A stretch of 64,000 nt of DNA. Origin: Echinarachnius parma (Eukaryota > Echinodermata > Echinoidea > Clypeasteroida > Echinarachniidae). Below, piece by piece: positions 62,986-64,000 of the stretch. The notes below the pieces were generated by a model, which saw only the letters and a list, made by a program, of their open reading frames with translations, searched no databases and was not told the DNA's origin. A program made the position numbers and the translations under genes. The stretch lies in NCBI GenBank assembly GCA_037951105.1, contig JBAMJV010005485.1, positions 1 to 64,000 of the forward strand, given 5' to 3'. Within the stretch, counting starts at the first letter, position 1, and each line of letters begins with the position of its first letter.

Positions 62986-62999
62986 CTGTACAAAACCAA

Positions 63000-63679
63000 A
63001 CAAATTATTCATAACAGGGAATAATTTTCCTCCTCAAATTTGATTAGCAATTTCAGCCGATGGATAAATATTTCAAATGAAATTCTGTACACTTCTATGG
63101 AAGAAAACTGCTACACAAAAGATATTTTGTATAGCAGTCATGCAAAAATGCATAGCAAATTGCGATGCGATACATGGGAAGCAAGGAAAGGTATCTTGTG
63201 GTAGGATTTTAACTAGCATCCTGAACACTGCATATCAAGAGCTTGACTAATAATAATAATAACAAGTCAACGCAAAGCGTACTAAGGCTGAGTCATTACG
63301 GATATTTTATAAACCCGGTTCCGATCGTTTTGCAACGGTCGGAACCCGATATTCCGATTAAAAAAATAAATGTTAAAAAATTCCAAACACCCTGTAGTGT
63401 TGTGGGAATCACACTGGCCTAGGCGCGAGCCTATATGTGCCTACTACTTGAAGGAAAATTTAGCAACATGTATAATTTTCTCTTATTCAAAAAATGACTA
63501 GTAAAAAGTTAGGTCATGTATATTCATGACTCATGAGTCATGAATATTCATAAGATAATTTTTGACTAACCACTTGTTTTATATGAGAAAATTGTATATA
63601 ATATGCTGATAAATGCTACTTTAAGTCCCGGTTTCGTTTTTTTCGGAAACGGGCTCTGTACAACAAAAAAAAATATATA
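63000..63679. other. no exon recognised
   Basis: Intron upstream of visible exon 1. The preceding XRN1 coding sequence (ending near the VPGEGEH junction) was searched for and not found, so it lies beyond the window. Confidence 0.6.
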
Positions 63680-64000
63680 CCGTATTTGTCGGTGTATAAC
63701 CCGCACCTTTTTTCTCAAAAAAAAGCTCCAAAATGGGGGGAGCGGTTAATACACGGAGATAGGAAAATTGTACACGCAAATTGCCTAGCCAGCGCCGGGC
63801 CTTAATTACTACACGGAGATAAGATTCACAAGTGACCAAAGTCCACCTCAGCAAGGCATTCATACTCATACGATGCACGGAAAATACAAGCATATTCCCC
63901 CCAAAACAAGTCATGCAGTGTCTTTTATGTTTCTCTTTTACCTCTTCCTAAATATTGCTCGTTGTTGCTGCGAAAGCGGCTTGGAAGATTCACGATCTTA
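63680..64000. mobile_element. TA-flanked MITE, left end only
   Basis: ccgtatttgtcggtgtataa with aaaatggggggagcggttaa inside, as in 59603-59957. The right terminus is not in the window. Confidence 0.65.

Noticed and set aside
61725..62866. CRISPR or coding array
   Set aside because: Contiguous 39-bp units without spacers; a simple satellite.

Overview
The window is animal nuclear DNA: long introns with GT-AG splice sites, LINE, Penelope-like and small inverted-repeat elements, microsatellites and minisatellites, and no operon-like gene packing. The repeat content (a dispersed repeat built on TGACCTTTGACCT, TTAA-flanked MITEs, Penelope-like elements) suggests a marine invertebrate. I cannot name the species from sequence alone.

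One host gene is recognisable. It is a minus-strand XRN1/Pacman 5'-3' exoribonuclease running from 62985 down to about 11706 and missing only its first exons (roughly the first 170 residues), which lie beyond the right edge. I resolved 27 coding exons by hand. All splice phases are consistent, and the metal-binding acidic residues of the nuclease are present. The penultimate exon is a 1.3-kb block of 27 Q/R/W-rich 13-residue repeats. It carries an in-frame TAA two codons before its donor, so the final exon may be untranslated or the stop may be an allele or error.

The most unusual observation is that about half of the exons (13 of 27) have a decayed, same-strand partial copy ('echo') close by in an adjacent intron, about 80-220 bp away in most cases. 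Several echoes keep an open reading frame and differ from the working exon mainly at third codon positions, but nearly all lack one or both splice sites.

Layout. 1-4.4 kb: no gene; G-rich and simple repeats. 4.4-10.8 kb: a decayed CR1/Jockey-like LINE (minus) carrying two dissectable insertions, an RTE-like LINE with an 11-bp target duplication and a piggyBac-like MITE at TTAA. 11.0-11.5 kb: TTAA MITE. 11.7-22.4 kb: XRN1 exons 27 to 21, with LINE fragments and MITEs in the introns. 22.6-30.5 kb: a large fold-back element with CTGCAG-rich ends and GTTGCTAGGCAAC-type satellite arms. 31.4-35.1 kb: two Penelope-like copies head-to-head inside one 15-bp target duplication, each ending in a hammerhead-like motif. 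35.8-50.2 kb: exons 19 to 9, with many MITEs. 52.3-62.9 kb: exons 8 to 1, ending beside a 1.1-kb array of 39-bp repeats. 63-64 kb: no exon recognised.
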